DNA from: Paraburkholderia dioscoreae
GTDB lineage: Bacteria > Pseudomonadota > Gammaproteobacteria > Burkholderiales > Burkholderiaceae
Assembly: GCF_902459535.1 (NCBI RefSeq)
Contig: NZ_LR699555.1
Span: forward strand, 140,568 to 204,567
DNA: 64,000 bases
Direction: 5' to 3'
The notes under the pieces were generated by a model. The model had not been told where the DNA came from. It saw nothing but the letters and a program-made list of their open reading frames with translations, and ran no database searches. Position numbers and translations under genes: made by a program. This document shows, one piece after another, positions 15,401 through 24,813 of this stretch. The first letter of the stretch is position 1, and every line of letters begins with the position of its first letter.

Positions 15401-17648
15401 GCTGGACGATTCACGCATTCGGAGCCAATCGATCAGCGCGTTGTACTGCTCGCCAACGATGGAGCTTGGGATCGATATTGGTGGTCTGAGCGTCGTCCAC
15501 CTTCGTAATGCGCCACCGAACCCTGCCAACTACGCTCAACGTGCCGGGCGCGCTGGCCGCGGAGGGCAGGGGGCGCTGATCTTCACGTACTGTTCGACTT
15601 ACTCACCGCATGATCGTCACTATTTCCAGCATCAGCAGGATCTGGTGGCTGGCGCTGTTCAGCCGCCGCGGCTTGACCTCGCAAATCGCGAACTGCTTCA
15701 GACGCACCTCAATGCCTTGGCAATTTCTGAGGTAGGTCTTCCAGGGCTCGAAAACCATGCTGGCAATCGCCCCTCGGTCACCCGCTTTATCGACGAAGAG
15801 CGGCGCGAATTGCCGCTGCTCCCTTCGATGTATGCCGGCCTGGAGCTTGGTCCCGCCACTCGTGATCGCCTGCGTGCGACGTTTCAGCGCGCCATTAAGG
15901 ACATCTCTGCCGATCTGGAAGCGCGGGCCGGCCATTGGTTTAACGACACTTGGATCGAACAAACACTGACCGGCCTTGCTGCGCATCTGGACAAGTCTAT
16001 TGACCGTTGGCGGGCGCTTTACCGCTCCGCGCGAACGACGCTGGACAGAGCGACCCAAAAGATCCAGAGCGGCACGCTTGGTCTCAGCAGCGACGAGTAC
16101 CGAAAGTACAAGCGCAGCCAGGATCAGGCCACTCGCCAGTTGGATCTCCTGCGCAACCAGGGCGGCGGCTCCTCGGAGCTTTCTGAGTTCTACCCGTACC
16201 GATACCTGGCTTCCGAGGGTTTTCTGCCGGGCTACAACTTCACGCGCCTGCCGATCCGTGTATTCCTTCCTACTACGGACACGTCCGGTGAATTCATCTC
16301 GCGTCCGCGGTCTATTGCACTGAGAGAATTTGGCCCGCTCAACATCATCTATCACCGCGGCCGAAAGTACCGCGTTTCACAACTGGTTGTGCAGGACGCG
16401 GACTCGGTGCTCATCGAAGCGAAGGTCAGCACGAAGGCAGGCTATTTCCTGACGGGCGAGCAACTGCAACTCGAACATTGTCCATTCTCGGGCGTGAGCC
16501 TGTCAGACAACGCTAACAAAATCCATCTCCATCACCTTATGGAGATGGCCGAGTCGCGCGCCGAGGAGGTGGACCGAATTTCGTGCGAGGAAGAGGAGCG
16601 CACCTCCCGTGGTTTCGCAATTCAAACCTACTTTAGCATCGACGGTGGCAACACAGACCGCGTCAAGCGGGCAGCGATCAAGGCTAATGGTGAACCGTTG
16701 CTGAACCTCATCTACGTTCCTGCGGCGCGTCTCGTGCATGTCAACGAAAAATGGCGCGCTCAGCAGGCAGATGGGTTTCCGATTGGCCTGACTACAGGCG
16801 AGTGGCGCAGCTCAATGCCCGAAGATGAGGCACAAAGTCGGGAAGAGTTTCGACGTGTCAAGCTCTGGACATCTAACCTGGCGGACGCTCTTTACATCGT
16901 TCCGATTCAGCCTCTTGGCCTGGAGTCGGATGGTGTGATTACGCTTCAGTACGCGCTCAAACGGGCCATTGAACAGGTCTTTCAAGTCGAGTCAAGCGAG
17001 ATCGGTGTTATTGCCATCGGCGAACCCAAGGCGCCGAATATCCTGCTCTATGAGGCTGCCGAAGGCAGCCTCGGCATACTTTCACGTTTCGTTGAAGACG
17101 TGAGTGCCTTCCAGACCGTAGTTAGCCTCGCTAGAGACCTATGCCGTTTTGACGACCCCAAGTACCTGGGTCCGGCGTCCTATGACGATCTGCTGAGTTA
17201 TTACAACCAGCGCGATCATCAGATCATCGACCGCCACCTCATTAAGGATGCCCTGTCCAAGCTCGCTGCCTGCACCCTCGAGATTCAGGCCAATTCAGGA
17301 TACGGCAGCTACGAAGAGCACTATCAGAGCATGCTGAAGCACTTGGATCCGAGCTCGTCGACCGAGCGCAAATTCATCGAGCATTTGTATAGCCATGGCC
17401 TGCGCCTGCCCGATGCGGCGCAGAAGCGGGTCGATGGTATCTATGTGCAACCTGACTTCCACTACGAGCCGCGCGTCTGGATTTTTTGCGATGGCACCCC
17501 TCACGACGACCCCACTGTTCAGGCCGACGATGCCGCCAAGCGGCAGGCCATCCTGTCCAAAGGGGACGAGGTCTGGGTCTACCACTACAAGGACGACCTT
17601 GCCGCCAAAGTGGCGGCTCGGCCCGACATTTTCAGGAAGGTCCGATGA
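12486..17648 (+). CDS. DruE-like DEAD-family helicase with DUF1998 region and nuclease-like C-terminus
   Basis: The 1720-aa protein has an SF2 helicase core: TSGTGSGKS (residues 102-110), DELH (224-227), GTSATM (motif III), SPTMELGIDIG and QRAGRAGRGGQGAL (motif VI, about 1018). About residues 1350-1600 match DUF1998, with CPFSGVSLS in place of a full zinc ribbon. The last about 90 residues (PDFHY near 1656, then IFCDG-PH) resemble a PD-(D/E)XK/Vsr-like nuclease. This architecture is that of DruE of Druantia and of DrmA plus DrmB of DISARM in one chain. It is first in a four-gene operon, and its stop overlaps the next start (ATGA). Role: probably an ATP-driven translocase on invading DNA in an antiphage system. 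The family assignment is strong; the system role is inferred. Confidence 0.85.
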   Translation: MHVLETHGQIISDYASYIRSFLNIEDPKILAEVESKLSDGRLWPEPLLQFNPAFQMVGSVAEQAAKGAFHPALSDIFKDYSLYKHQLDAIELGSKGKDFIVTSGTGSGKSLTYIGSIFHDLLERPSENGVCAVVVYPMNALINSQFEEFKRYEQNYIKSTGRPFPISFGQYTGQENENTRSAMRDHPPQVLLTNYMMLELLLTRTAERPIRDGIYANLRFLVFDELHTYRGRQGADVAMLIRRIQAQCERRAVCIGTSATMASGGSVSSQKSRIAAVATQLFGRPFEPSQIIGESLARSLAPSGDVPDSKQLAQAIARSLDVDAPLASLKSHPLAVWLENRVALAEVGADLVRGQPRRISEVVDELVRDAGVSRPEAASAVSSLLQWISNVNERLQADGQRYTVLPFKLHQFISQTGSVYTTLDQDEHRFITLEPGVYKVDEKEKKPIYPNVFSRISGHAFICVTRVGDRLEPREFRESSEDDEGASDGYLIVGDDVWDEHDDLAFLPDSWLNRNKTAPDTRKRAQFPVRLGFDETGRCSETEPLRWWGWFMRAPLLFDPTAGVFYDTKTNEGTKLTKLGSEGRSTSTTITTFSILNRLSDAGYAVRDQKLISFTDNRQDAALQAGHFNDFVEVIRLRAGIYQALSRAGESGLTFERLGLAVFDALGLPFVEYANKKEEPELAHVRRSYEEAFQTYLLYRALADLRRSWRIVLPNLEQCALLSIGYADLPEVADNDKYWDKVPVLDALSQEDRAAFIATILDFFRLEYAVHSENYLTQAKIRENEKLFRERLRAPWTLDPNENIRDPFYMRLETLHRGAKVSSKSMGPASGLGKFIKLFIKQQSIDVDLRGDHYRDFIRLLMQKLEGADYLVSQAAKGETNENVPLYRLRIEKLIWRVGDLKTVKADLIKRRSYKGQAPQPNLFFQDLYQRNFARAKRLRAEDHTGQLGVDERRDREDRFRADWYLDQNQKLLDDSRIRSQSISALYCSPTMELGIDIGGLSVVHLRNAPPNPANYAQRAGRAGRGGQGALIFTYCSTYSPHDRHYFQHQQDLVAGAVQPPRLDLANRELLQTHLNALAISEVGLPGLENHAGNRPSVTRFIDEERRELPLLPSMYAGLELGPATRDRLRATFQRAIKDISADLEARAGHWFNDTWIEQTLTGLAAHLDKSIDRWRALYRSARTTLDRATQKIQSGTLGLSSDEYRKYKRSQDQATRQLDLLRNQGGGSSELSEFYPYRYLASEGFLPGYNFTRLPIRVFLPTTDTSGEFISRPRSIALREFGPLNIIYHRGRKYRVSQLVVQDADSVLIEAKVSTKAGYFLTGEQLQLEHCPFSGVSLSDNANKIHLHHLMEMAESRAEEVDRISCEEEERTSRGFAIQTYFSIDGGNTDRVKRAAIKANGEPLLNLIYVPAARLVHVNEKWRAQQADGFPIGLTTGEWRSSMPEDEAQSREEFRRVKLWTSNLADALYIVPIQPLGLESDGVITLQYALKRAIEQVFQVESSEIGVIAIGEPKAPNILLYEAAEGSLGILSRFVEDVSAFQTVVSLARDLCRFDDPKYLGPASYDDLLSYYNQRDHQIIDRHLIKDALSKLAACTLEIQANSGYGSYEEHYQSMLKHLDPSSSTERKFIEHLYSHGLRLPDAAQKRVDGIYVQPDFHYEPRVWIFCDGTPHDDPTVQADDAAKRQAILSKGDEVWVYHYKDDLAAKVAARPDIFRKVR

Positions 17649-20500
17649 GCGTCTCACTCCAACCCGGAAAGCTGGTGTCGCTGCGCGGGCGCGATTGGGT
17701 AGTGCTGCCTTCTGATGAGGAAGACCTGCTCATCCTCAGACCCTTGGGTGGCTCGGATGACGAGATCACCGGCCTCTACCTTCCGCTAGGTGGTGACCAG
17801 CCATCTGACGCCCGCTTCGCACCGCCAACCGCCGAAGATCTTGGTGACTTCTCCACCGCCCGGGTTCTGTATGACGCCGCCCGCCTAGCATTTCGAAATG
17901 GCGCCGGCCCGTTCAGGTGCCTGGCCAAATTGTCGTTTCGGCCGCGGTCGTACCAGATGGTTCCGCTCGTCATGGCCCTGCGCGAGGAGCCCACCCGACT
18001 GTTGATTGCGGACGACGTGGGTGTCGGCAAGACGATCGAATCCCTTCTGATCGTCCGCGAACTGATCGAACGCCGCAAGATCAGGCGCTTTGCGGTGATC
18101 TGTCTACCTCACCTTTGCGAGCAGTGGCAGGCCGAGATCCGCGCCAAGCTAGACCTCGAGGCCGTGATCATCCGCTCCAGCACCCAGGCCCGACTCGATC
18201 GCCAGATCCACGGTGACACCAGTGTCTATGACTACTATCCCTACCAGGTCATTAGTATCGACTTCATCAAGTCCGATGCGCGGCGCGATGTCTTCATCGA
18301 GCAATGTCCGGAGCTGGTCATTGTCGATGAGGCACACACCTGCGCTCGCCCGGCTGGCGCATCGGCCAGCCAGCAGCAGCGCTATCACTTGGTCAGCCGA
18401 ATTGCGCGCAAGCCGAATCAGCAACTCATCCTGCTCACCGCCACCCCGCACAGCGGCAAGCCGGAGGAATTCCAGTCATTGCTGGGGCTCATCCGGCCCG
18501 AATTTGAAACCATGGATCTCCCGTCCAGCAGCCAGGTGCAGCGGCGAGAGTTGGCCAAGCACTTTGTTCAGCGCAAGCGCGGCGACGTCGAAAAGTGGCT
18601 GGGCGAGGACACGCCATTCCCGCAGCGTGACGCGTTCGAGCTGAACTATCCGCTGGCGCGTGGATACGCGGCGCTGTTCAATGAGCTCATCGACTTCTCG
18701 CGCAAGCTCATCGCCCCTGTCGAGGGCAAGCGCGAGCAGCGAGTGCAGTACTGGACCGCACTCGCACTGCTTCGCGGCGTGATGTCCAGCCCTGCCGCGG
18801 GCGTTGAGATGCTCAACACGCGTATGTCGGGTCTCGCCAAGGCCGCGATAGCCGATGACGCCAAGGGGGAACAGGAAGACATCCTGAACCCCGTCGGTGA
18901 CACCGAGTTTGGCCACGAGGGGGATAACGCACCGACGCAGGTCATCGAGCGGGCGGACTGGTCGGAGCACCAGCGCCGGCAGCTGCGCGACTTTGCCGTG
19001 CGCCTTGGCGAGCTTTCGGGCAATACGCACGACCAGAAGCTCGCCATCACCGAACGTCAGATCACCGATTGGTTGCGGGAGGGATTTTGTCCGGTGGTCT
19101 TTTGCCGCTACATCGCCACCGCCCAGTACGTGGGAGAATGGCTGGCCCCCGCGTTGCGCACGAAATACCCGGAGCTCGATATCCAGGTCATCACCAGCGA
19201 GCTCCCCGACGACCTGCGCAGGCAGCGCATCGAAGAAATGGGGCGCTCAAAACTGCGGGTCCTGATCGCCACAGACTGTCTCAGCGAGGGGATCAATCTG
19301 CAGGAGCAGTTCACAGCCGTCCTGCATTATGACTTGCCGTGGAATCCAAATCGACTTGAACAGCGAGAGGGGCGTGTTGATCGTTTTGGCCAACAGGCAT
19401 CCATCGTCAAGGCGTGCATGCTCTATGGCGCCGACAACCCGATTGATGGCGTCGTGCTGGACGTCCTGCTGCGCAAAGTGAAGGAAATCAAGCGTGCCAC
19501 CGGTATCAACGTGCCTTTTCCGGAGGACTCGCAAAGCATCATCGACACCATCACCCAGGCGCTGTTGCTTAACCCCAAGCGGGCGATCCGCACCCTGCAA
19601 AACGCGCAGGGCGTGCTGTTTGACTTCAACGACTTCGAGGAGGCCGCCACGGCCAAGGCCGCCGTCACCCACAAGCTGGACGAAGCCGCCGCCCGCGAGA
19701 AGGCCTCGCGTAGCATCTTCGCCCAGCACGCCATCAAGGCGCACGAGATCGAGGCCGATCTTCGCGAGGTTGACGAAGCGATCGGCGACCCCAAGGCCGT
19801 GGAGTCTTTCGTGACGAGCGTACTCAACAACTTGCTGGGCGTACAAATGGTGCCGCAAGGCAAAGGCTACCGGGTCGTTACAGCGAACATGCCGGCGCAA
19901 TTGCGCGAACTGCTCCCTGCCGGCGAAACCCTGTTCGTCAGCTTCGTATCTCCCACGCCCGAGGGCTTCCATTACATCGGTCGCAACCACCGTTTCGTCG
20001 AGCAGCTTTGCCAAGCGGTGATGGCCAACACGGTTAACCGTCAAGACAAGCGCGCAGCGCGAGCTGCCGTGATCCGTACGCGCACTGTACAAACCAAGAC
20101 CACCTTGCTGCTGTTCCGCTGTCGCAACGTTATCGAGCAGACGAAGAGCCACCAACAGATTGTGGCGGAAGAGATGCTGCTATGGGGCTGGCGTGGCACG
20201 CCGCAGGAGCAGCGCGAATACCTGGATCACGCGGCGGCCAAGACGTTGATCGCCGAAGCTGCCGCGTCGTCCGACCTTTCGCCTCAAGCCCGTGCCGGCT
20301 TTCTGGACAACGAGCTCATGCTGCTTGCTCAGCTTGGCGACGCGTTCGAGCAAGTAGCCGAGCAACAATCGAGGCGCCTCGTAGACGCGCACGAGCGCTT
20401 CAGCTCCCTCATGGAAAAGCAGCGCTTTCAGGTGGTGTACCCAGTGCTGCCGATGGATTTACTCGGCGTATATGTGTTGCTGCCGGAGGGGCCACAATGA
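17645..20500 (+). CDS. SNF2-family helicase, DrmD-like
   Basis: The 951-aa product has Walker A DDVGVGKT (about 123-130), DEAH (228-231, VIVDEAHTC), TATPHSG, and a helicase C domain with FCRYIATA, ATDCLSEGINLQ and NRLEQREGRVDRFGQ. The N-terminus (LVSLRGRDWVVLPS) and overall build match DrmD, the SNF2 helicase of class 1 DISARM, and also HepA/RapA-like ATPases. ATG at 17645 was chosen because it overlaps the preceding stop as ATGA; longer upstream starts would run inside the helicase gene. The 3' end overlaps the methyltransferase start in the same way. Confidence 0.88.
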   Translation: MSVSLQPGKLVSLRGRDWVVLPSDEEDLLILRPLGGSDDEITGLYLPLGGDQPSDARFAPPTAEDLGDFSTARVLYDAARLAFRNGAGPFRCLAKLSFRPRSYQMVPLVMALREEPTRLLIADDVGVGKTIESLLIVRELIERRKIRRFAVICLPHLCEQWQAEIRAKLDLEAVIIRSSTQARLDRQIHGDTSVYDYYPYQVISIDFIKSDARRDVFIEQCPELVIVDEAHTCARPAGASASQQQRYHLVSRIARKPNQQLILLTATPHSGKPEEFQSLLGLIRPEFETMDLPSSSQVQRRELAKHFVQRKRGDVEKWLGEDTPFPQRDAFELNYPLARGYAALFNELIDFSRKLIAPVEGKREQRVQYWTALALLRGVMSSPAAGVEMLNTRMSGLAKAAIADDAKGEQEDILNPVGDTEFGHEGDNAPTQVIERADWSEHQRRQLRDFAVRLGELSGNTHDQKLAITERQITDWLREGFCPVVFCRYIATAQYVGEWLAPALRTKYPELDIQVITSELPDDLRRQRIEEMGRSKLRVLIATDCLSEGINLQEQFTAVLHYDLPWNPNRLEQREGRVDRFGQQASIVKACMLYGADNPIDGVVLDVLLRKVKEIKRATGINVPFPEDSQSIIDTITQALLLNPKRAIRTLQNAQGVLFDFNDFEEAATAKAAVTHKLDEAAAREKASRSIFAQHAIKAHEIEADLREVDEAIGDPKAVESFVTSVLNNLLGVQMVPQGKGYRVVTANMPAQLRELLPAGETLFVSFVSPTPEGFHYIGRNHRFVEQLCQAVMANTVNRQDKRAARAAVIRTRTVQTKTTLLLFRCRNVIEQTKSHQQIVAEEMLLWGWRGTPQEQREYLDHAAAKTLIAEAAASSDLSPQARAGFLDNELMLLAQLGDAFEQVAEQQSRRLVDAHERFSSLMEKQRFQVVYPVLPMDLLGVYVLLPEGPQ

Positions 20501-23500
20501 TCTACCCCAGCATCCGCATCGAAGGTGCAATCCTCTCGCCCGACGTCCTCGATCGCCTCGACGATCTGGCGGGTCAACGTCCTGCAGATTTCGGCCTCGA
20601 CGGCACCAACAAGGTCAAAGACGAGATCGCCCGCGCCTGGGCCGACGCGCAAGACTACTGGCGCATATTCCAGCGCAAGTTGGAGTCTCTGCGTGAAGAC
20701 AGCCTCGCCACAACAGAGACTCGCCAGCAGTGGGTGCTGCCCTTGCTCGGCCTGCTGGGCTATCAGCTCGAATACCAAGCCAGGAGCAGTGAGGTCAACG
20801 GAAAGAGCTATCCGCTGTCGCACCGCGTGGCTAACCGCGGCCAGACGGTGGTGCATATCAGTGGCTACCGCGACCCCGCCGGCCTGGACCGGAAGGCCGA
20901 GCAGCGCAGCGGTGCTTTGCGCATGTCGGCCCACGCGATGGTGCAGGAGTACCTGAACCTTTCCGACGAGCTCTACGGTCTGGTGACCAACGGCCGCCTG
21001 CTCCGCCTGCTGCGCGACAGCTCGCGCCTGATCAAACTCACCTACCTGGAGTTTGATCTCGACCGCATCTTCACGGATGGTCTGTTTGCTGACTTCGCTT
21101 TGCTCTATCGGCTGCTGCACGCCTCGCGCCTGCCGGCCGGCCGCGACGAGGCGGCGCAGAGCTGGATCGAGCGCTACCACCAGGACTCGCTCGACGCCGG
21201 CTCGCGCATCCGCGAGGGCTTGAGCAAGGCGGTAGAACAGGCCATATTGGGCCTGGGCAACGGCTTCCTGCAACATCGTGACAATGAGAGCCTGCGACAG
21301 GACATCGCGAGCGCCCGGCTGGGCGAGCGAGACTTCTACAAACATCTGCTGCGATTGATCTACCGTTTGCTGTTCCTGATGGTGACCGAGGAACGTGACC
21401 TGATCTTCCCGGCTAGCGCCAACGCCAAGCACCGTCGTTTGTACGATCAGTTCTACAGCGTGATGCGCCTGCGTCGGCTGAGTGAGAAGCGCCACTTGGC
21501 CGACCGCCGCCACACTGACCTCTGGCCGGCGCTACTCGCAACCTTCTGCCTGTTCGAAGCCGACGGTCCCGGCGTCAAGATAGGCGTCGCACCGCTGGCC
21601 GGAGATCTGTTTGGTGCCCAAGCCCTTGGTCCGCTGGCTCGCTGCACGCTGGGCAACGACGTAGTTCTTACCGCCTTGCGAGCGCTCAACCTCTACGCCC
21701 ACCCGGGCAACGGCCAGCTCATCCGCGTCAACTACGGAGCGCTCAACGTGGAGGAATTCGGGTCAGTCTATGAAGGGCTGCTCGAGTACGAGCCGGCCTT
21801 CATCCACGACGGACCGAGAACTCAGTTCCTGTTCAAACTGGGGGACGACCGTGCCAACACCGGTTCGCACTACACACCTGACGAATTGGTGCAGCCGCTA
21901 ATCAAGCATTCGCTCGACCACTTGATCGCAGAGAAGCTCAAGGAGAAGGACCCGGTCCAGGCCCTTCTCGAACTGCGGGTGGTTGACGTAAGCTGCGGGT
22001 CCGGTCACATCCTGCTGGCAGCGGCGCGGCGCATTGCGACCGAGTTGGCCGTCGTGCGCACGGGAGAAGACCAGCCGTCGCCCAGCGCATTCCGCGCCAG
22101 TATCCGTGACGTGATTTGCCACTGCATTTACGGCGTGGACCTGAACCCGCTGGCGGTGGAGCTGTGCAGGGTGGCGCTGTGGCTGGAGGCACATAACCCG
22201 GGCGAGCCGCTGAACTTCCTGGACCACAGAATCAAATGCGGCAATGCCATTGTCGGCTATGCGCGTCGCGAGGAGGTCGAGCGCGGTGTGCCCGACGAAG
22301 CCTTCGCCACGATGCCGGACGACGACAAGGAGATCGCCGCCGCGTTGCGCAAACGCAATAAGGCCGAGCGCAAGGGGCAGGCGTCGCTGACGTTCTCGCC
22401 CGAGATCGAGCGCCAACTCGGTGAGGTGCTCAAGGGCTGGGAGGCGCTGGACGCCTTGCCCGAGCTGACGCTAGAACAGATCGAGGCCAAGAAGACGCGC
22501 TTTCTGGGTCTGACACAGTCAGCTGACGCGCTGCTGATAGCGCAAATGGCCGCGATCCCGATCGCGCAATTCTACATCCCCAAGGAGGTCAACCAGCCTG
22601 GGCAGCACGTCACTGAGGAGGAGTTTCGTCGTTACTGGAAGGGTGAGCGCCCGCCACATGGACAGGGGGTTACGCTGGCGTGCTCGGTGGCTGAGCGCAA
22701 GCGCTTCTTTCACTGGTTCCTGGAGTTTCCAGACGTAATGTCACGGGGAGGCTTTGACTGCATTCTTGGGAATCCACCGTACTTGGGAGGACAGGACCTT
22801 AGCGGAAGTTACGGTCATCCGTTCTGTCACTATGTGAAATGGCAATTTGCACCGACTGGTTTGAGCGACCTGGTCGTGTACTTCGTCCGTCGCATCTACA
22901 GTCTGTTGCGGCCTGGAGGTTTTGCCGCGTTTCTGACGACGAACTCGATCAAGGACGGTGACGTCCGCAAGGATGGGTTGGAGCAGGTGCTTGCGACTGG
23001 TGGGCAGATCAACTTCGCCGTGCGAGGAATCAAATGGCCTGGCAGGGCAAATCTTGTGATCTCCATGCTCGCTCTATATAAGGGCGATTGGCCCGGGAAG
23101 AGAATCCTTGACGGGGCGGAAGTTCCATTCATAAGCGCGTTCCTCGAAGACACCAACGACGGAGGAGGGCCAATACCGCTGAAGTCGAACGCAGACACTA
23201 TGGCGTCTGGCTCTTACTTCCTGGGTGATGGGTTTCTTCTAGATAGCGGGTTGGCAGAACAGTGGGTGACCGCTGACAGGAAGATGCAAGCGGTGCTTTT
23301 CCCAGCAATCAATGGGGATGAGCTCAACAATCAACCTACCCAGGTGCCGTCGCGCAGTGCAATCTTCTTCGAGGACTGGCCGCTGGAGCGAGCTCAGGCC
23401 TATGAGTTGGCGATGCAGCGTGTTAGAGAGCTGGTAAAGCCCGAGCGTGACCTGAGCCCGGAGAAGCCGGTTCGCGAAAAATGGTGGCTATGGAAGCGGC

Positions 23501-24813
23501 CCGCCATGGAGATCTATCGAAAGGTTCGCCCTCTCCAGAGATGTTTCGTAGCTGCCAGGACGACGAAACATTTTAATTTCTCGGCGCTGCCCACAAACTA
23601 CGTTTTCACAAATGCCACCTACGTTTTCACCACTGACCGATGGGACCTCTACGCAGTCGTGCAATCCACCCTGCACGAGGTCTGGGCCCGCAAGTACAGC
23701 GGAGCGTTAGAGACACGGCTGCGCTATTCGCCGTCGGACTGCTTCGAAACTTTCGCCGTCCCCGGTGACCTTTGGCAGGCCGCCCAGCCCGAGCTGGCCG
23801 TGATCGGCGAGCGCTATCACGAACACCGCCGCGCGCTGATGCGTGAACTCTCACTCGGTCTCACGGACATCTACAACCTCTTTCACGCCCGCGACCTGAA
23901 CCCGGCGATGGTGACGAAAGTCAGCAAGAAGCCCGAGGCCACGGCCCGAGCGGGCGTCGACGGGCTATTGGAACTACGCCGCCTGCGTGTGCAGCTCGAT
24001 ACCGCCGTGCGCGACGCGTACGGCTGGACCAACCTCGCCCTCGATCACGATTTCGTCGAAGTTGAGACCCTCCCTGAAAACGATCGTGTCCGTTACACCA
24101 TCACCCCATCCGCACGGAAGGAAGTGCTCAAGCGGCTGCTCGCACTGAACCACGACCGAGCGAAGCTAGAGGCCGAGCGGCGCATAGTGTCCGCACCGGT
24201 CAAGCGGAAGCCGCGCGTCGGCAAGCCGCCAGCGGATTCGAGTTTGCCACTGTTCGACACTGATTTCGTGGTGCACGCGCCGATCGAAGCTGCGCCATTT
24301 GCGACTTCCAGCGTCGAGATGGCGGCGCTTCCGGACGGCGCCTGGAGTCGGTATGGCACCGATCGATCAAATGACGAACTAGCCAGCCTGGTTGCTGTTC
24401 TCAAGACACTGGGAAGGCCAACACCGATGCGCGAAGTGCGCATGATTGCGCTCATGTGCATGGAGCCTCGTCTGATGATGCCATTGCTCACTGCCGAGGA
24501 AGGGCAACAGTGGTTGCGCTTGGTGGGAGCCGAGGCCCAAGTGTTGCCAGCGGGTGTAGCGCAGCTCGGGCCGCAGGCCGACGGAGCCTGGGGCCGCGCC
24601 GTCATCCAACTGCGGGGGAGCGCTGCACTGATCGAGGACGCTGTCGCCAGAACCTGGGGGCCTGGGGTGGGGTTGGCCGAGTTCGAGACGGCTGGGTGGC
24701 CCGATGGTCGTGCAGGGGTGGCTGTCCACATGCTCCGAGCCCGTGGTGCCGACACCATGCTTCTGTCACTGCCAGCGGAGCTTCGGGAGGCTGTTGATGC
24801 CAAGGCAGCCTGA
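20497..24813 (+). CDS. large N6-adenine DNA methyltransferase (Eco57I/DrmMI/PglX-like)
   Basis: The 1438-aa product holds the SAM-binding motif DVSCGSGH (about 496-503), YGVDLNPLAVELC (about 545-557), and the catalytic NPPY (759-762), so it should methylate adenine. Flanking regions provide a long N-terminal alpha-helical domain and a C-terminal target-recognition half with TTNSI, KYSGALETRLRYS and EYH-type segments. The Eco57I-family layout matches DrmMI of DISARM and PglX of BREX. The usual motif I DPACGSG is DVSCGSG here. The start overlaps the upstream stop (ATGA), and the end overlaps the ATPase start by 17 bp. Likely role: marking host DNA as self for the helicase pair. Confidence 0.88.
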   Translation: MIYPSIRIEGAILSPDVLDRLDDLAGQRPADFGLDGTNKVKDEIARAWADAQDYWRIFQRKLESLREDSLATTETRQQWVLPLLGLLGYQLEYQARSSEVNGKSYPLSHRVANRGQTVVHISGYRDPAGLDRKAEQRSGALRMSAHAMVQEYLNLSDELYGLVTNGRLLRLLRDSSRLIKLTYLEFDLDRIFTDGLFADFALLYRLLHASRLPAGRDEAAQSWIERYHQDSLDAGSRIREGLSKAVEQAILGLGNGFLQHRDNESLRQDIASARLGERDFYKHLLRLIYRLLFLMVTEERDLIFPASANAKHRRLYDQFYSVMRLRRLSEKRHLADRRHTDLWPALLATFCLFEADGPGVKIGVAPLAGDLFGAQALGPLARCTLGNDVVLTALRALNLYAHPGNGQLIRVNYGALNVEEFGSVYEGLLEYEPAFIHDGPRTQFLFKLGDDRANTGSHYTPDELVQPLIKHSLDHLIAEKLKEKDPVQALLELRVVDVSCGSGHILLAAARRIATELAVVRTGEDQPSPSAFRASIRDVICHCIYGVDLNPLAVELCRVALWLEAHNPGEPLNFLDHRIKCGNAIVGYARREEVERGVPDEAFATMPDDDKEIAAALRKRNKAERKGQASLTFSPEIERQLGEVLKGWEALDALPELTLEQIEAKKTRFLGLTQSADALLIAQMAAIPIAQFYIPKEVNQPGQHVTEEEFRRYWKGERPPHGQGVTLACSVAERKRFFHWFLEFPDVMSRGGFDCILGNPPYLGGQDLSGSYGHPFCHYVKWQFAPTGLSDLVVYFVRRIYSLLRPGGFAAFLTTNSIKDGDVRKDGLEQVLATGGQINFAVRGIKWPGRANLVISMLALYKGDWPGKRILDGAEVPFISAFLEDTNDGGGPIPLKSNADTMASGSYFLGDGFLLDSGLAEQWVTADRKMQAVLFPAINGDELNNQPTQVPSRSAIFFEDWPLERAQAYELAMQRVRELVKPERDLSPEKPVREKWWLWKRPAMEIYRKVRPLQRCFVAARTTKHFNFSALPTNYVFTNATYVFTTDRWDLYAVVQSTLHEVWARKYSGALETRLRYSPSDCFETFAVPGDLWQAAQPELAVIGERYHEHRRALMRELSLGLTDIYNLFHARDLNPAMVTKVSKKPEATARAGVDGLLELRRLRVQLDTAVRDAYGWTNLALDHDFVEVETLPENDRVRYTITPSARKEVLKRLLALNHDRAKLEAERRIVSAPVKRKPRVGKPPADSSLPLFDTDFVVHAPIEAAPFATSSVEMAALPDGAWSRYGTDRSNDELASLVAVLKTLGRPTPMREVRMIALMCMEPRLMMPLLTAEEGQQWLRLVGAEAQVLPAGVAQLGPQADGAWGRAVIQLRGSAALIEDAVARTWGPGVGLAEFETAGWPDGRAGVAVHMLRARGADTMLLSLPAELREAVDAKAA

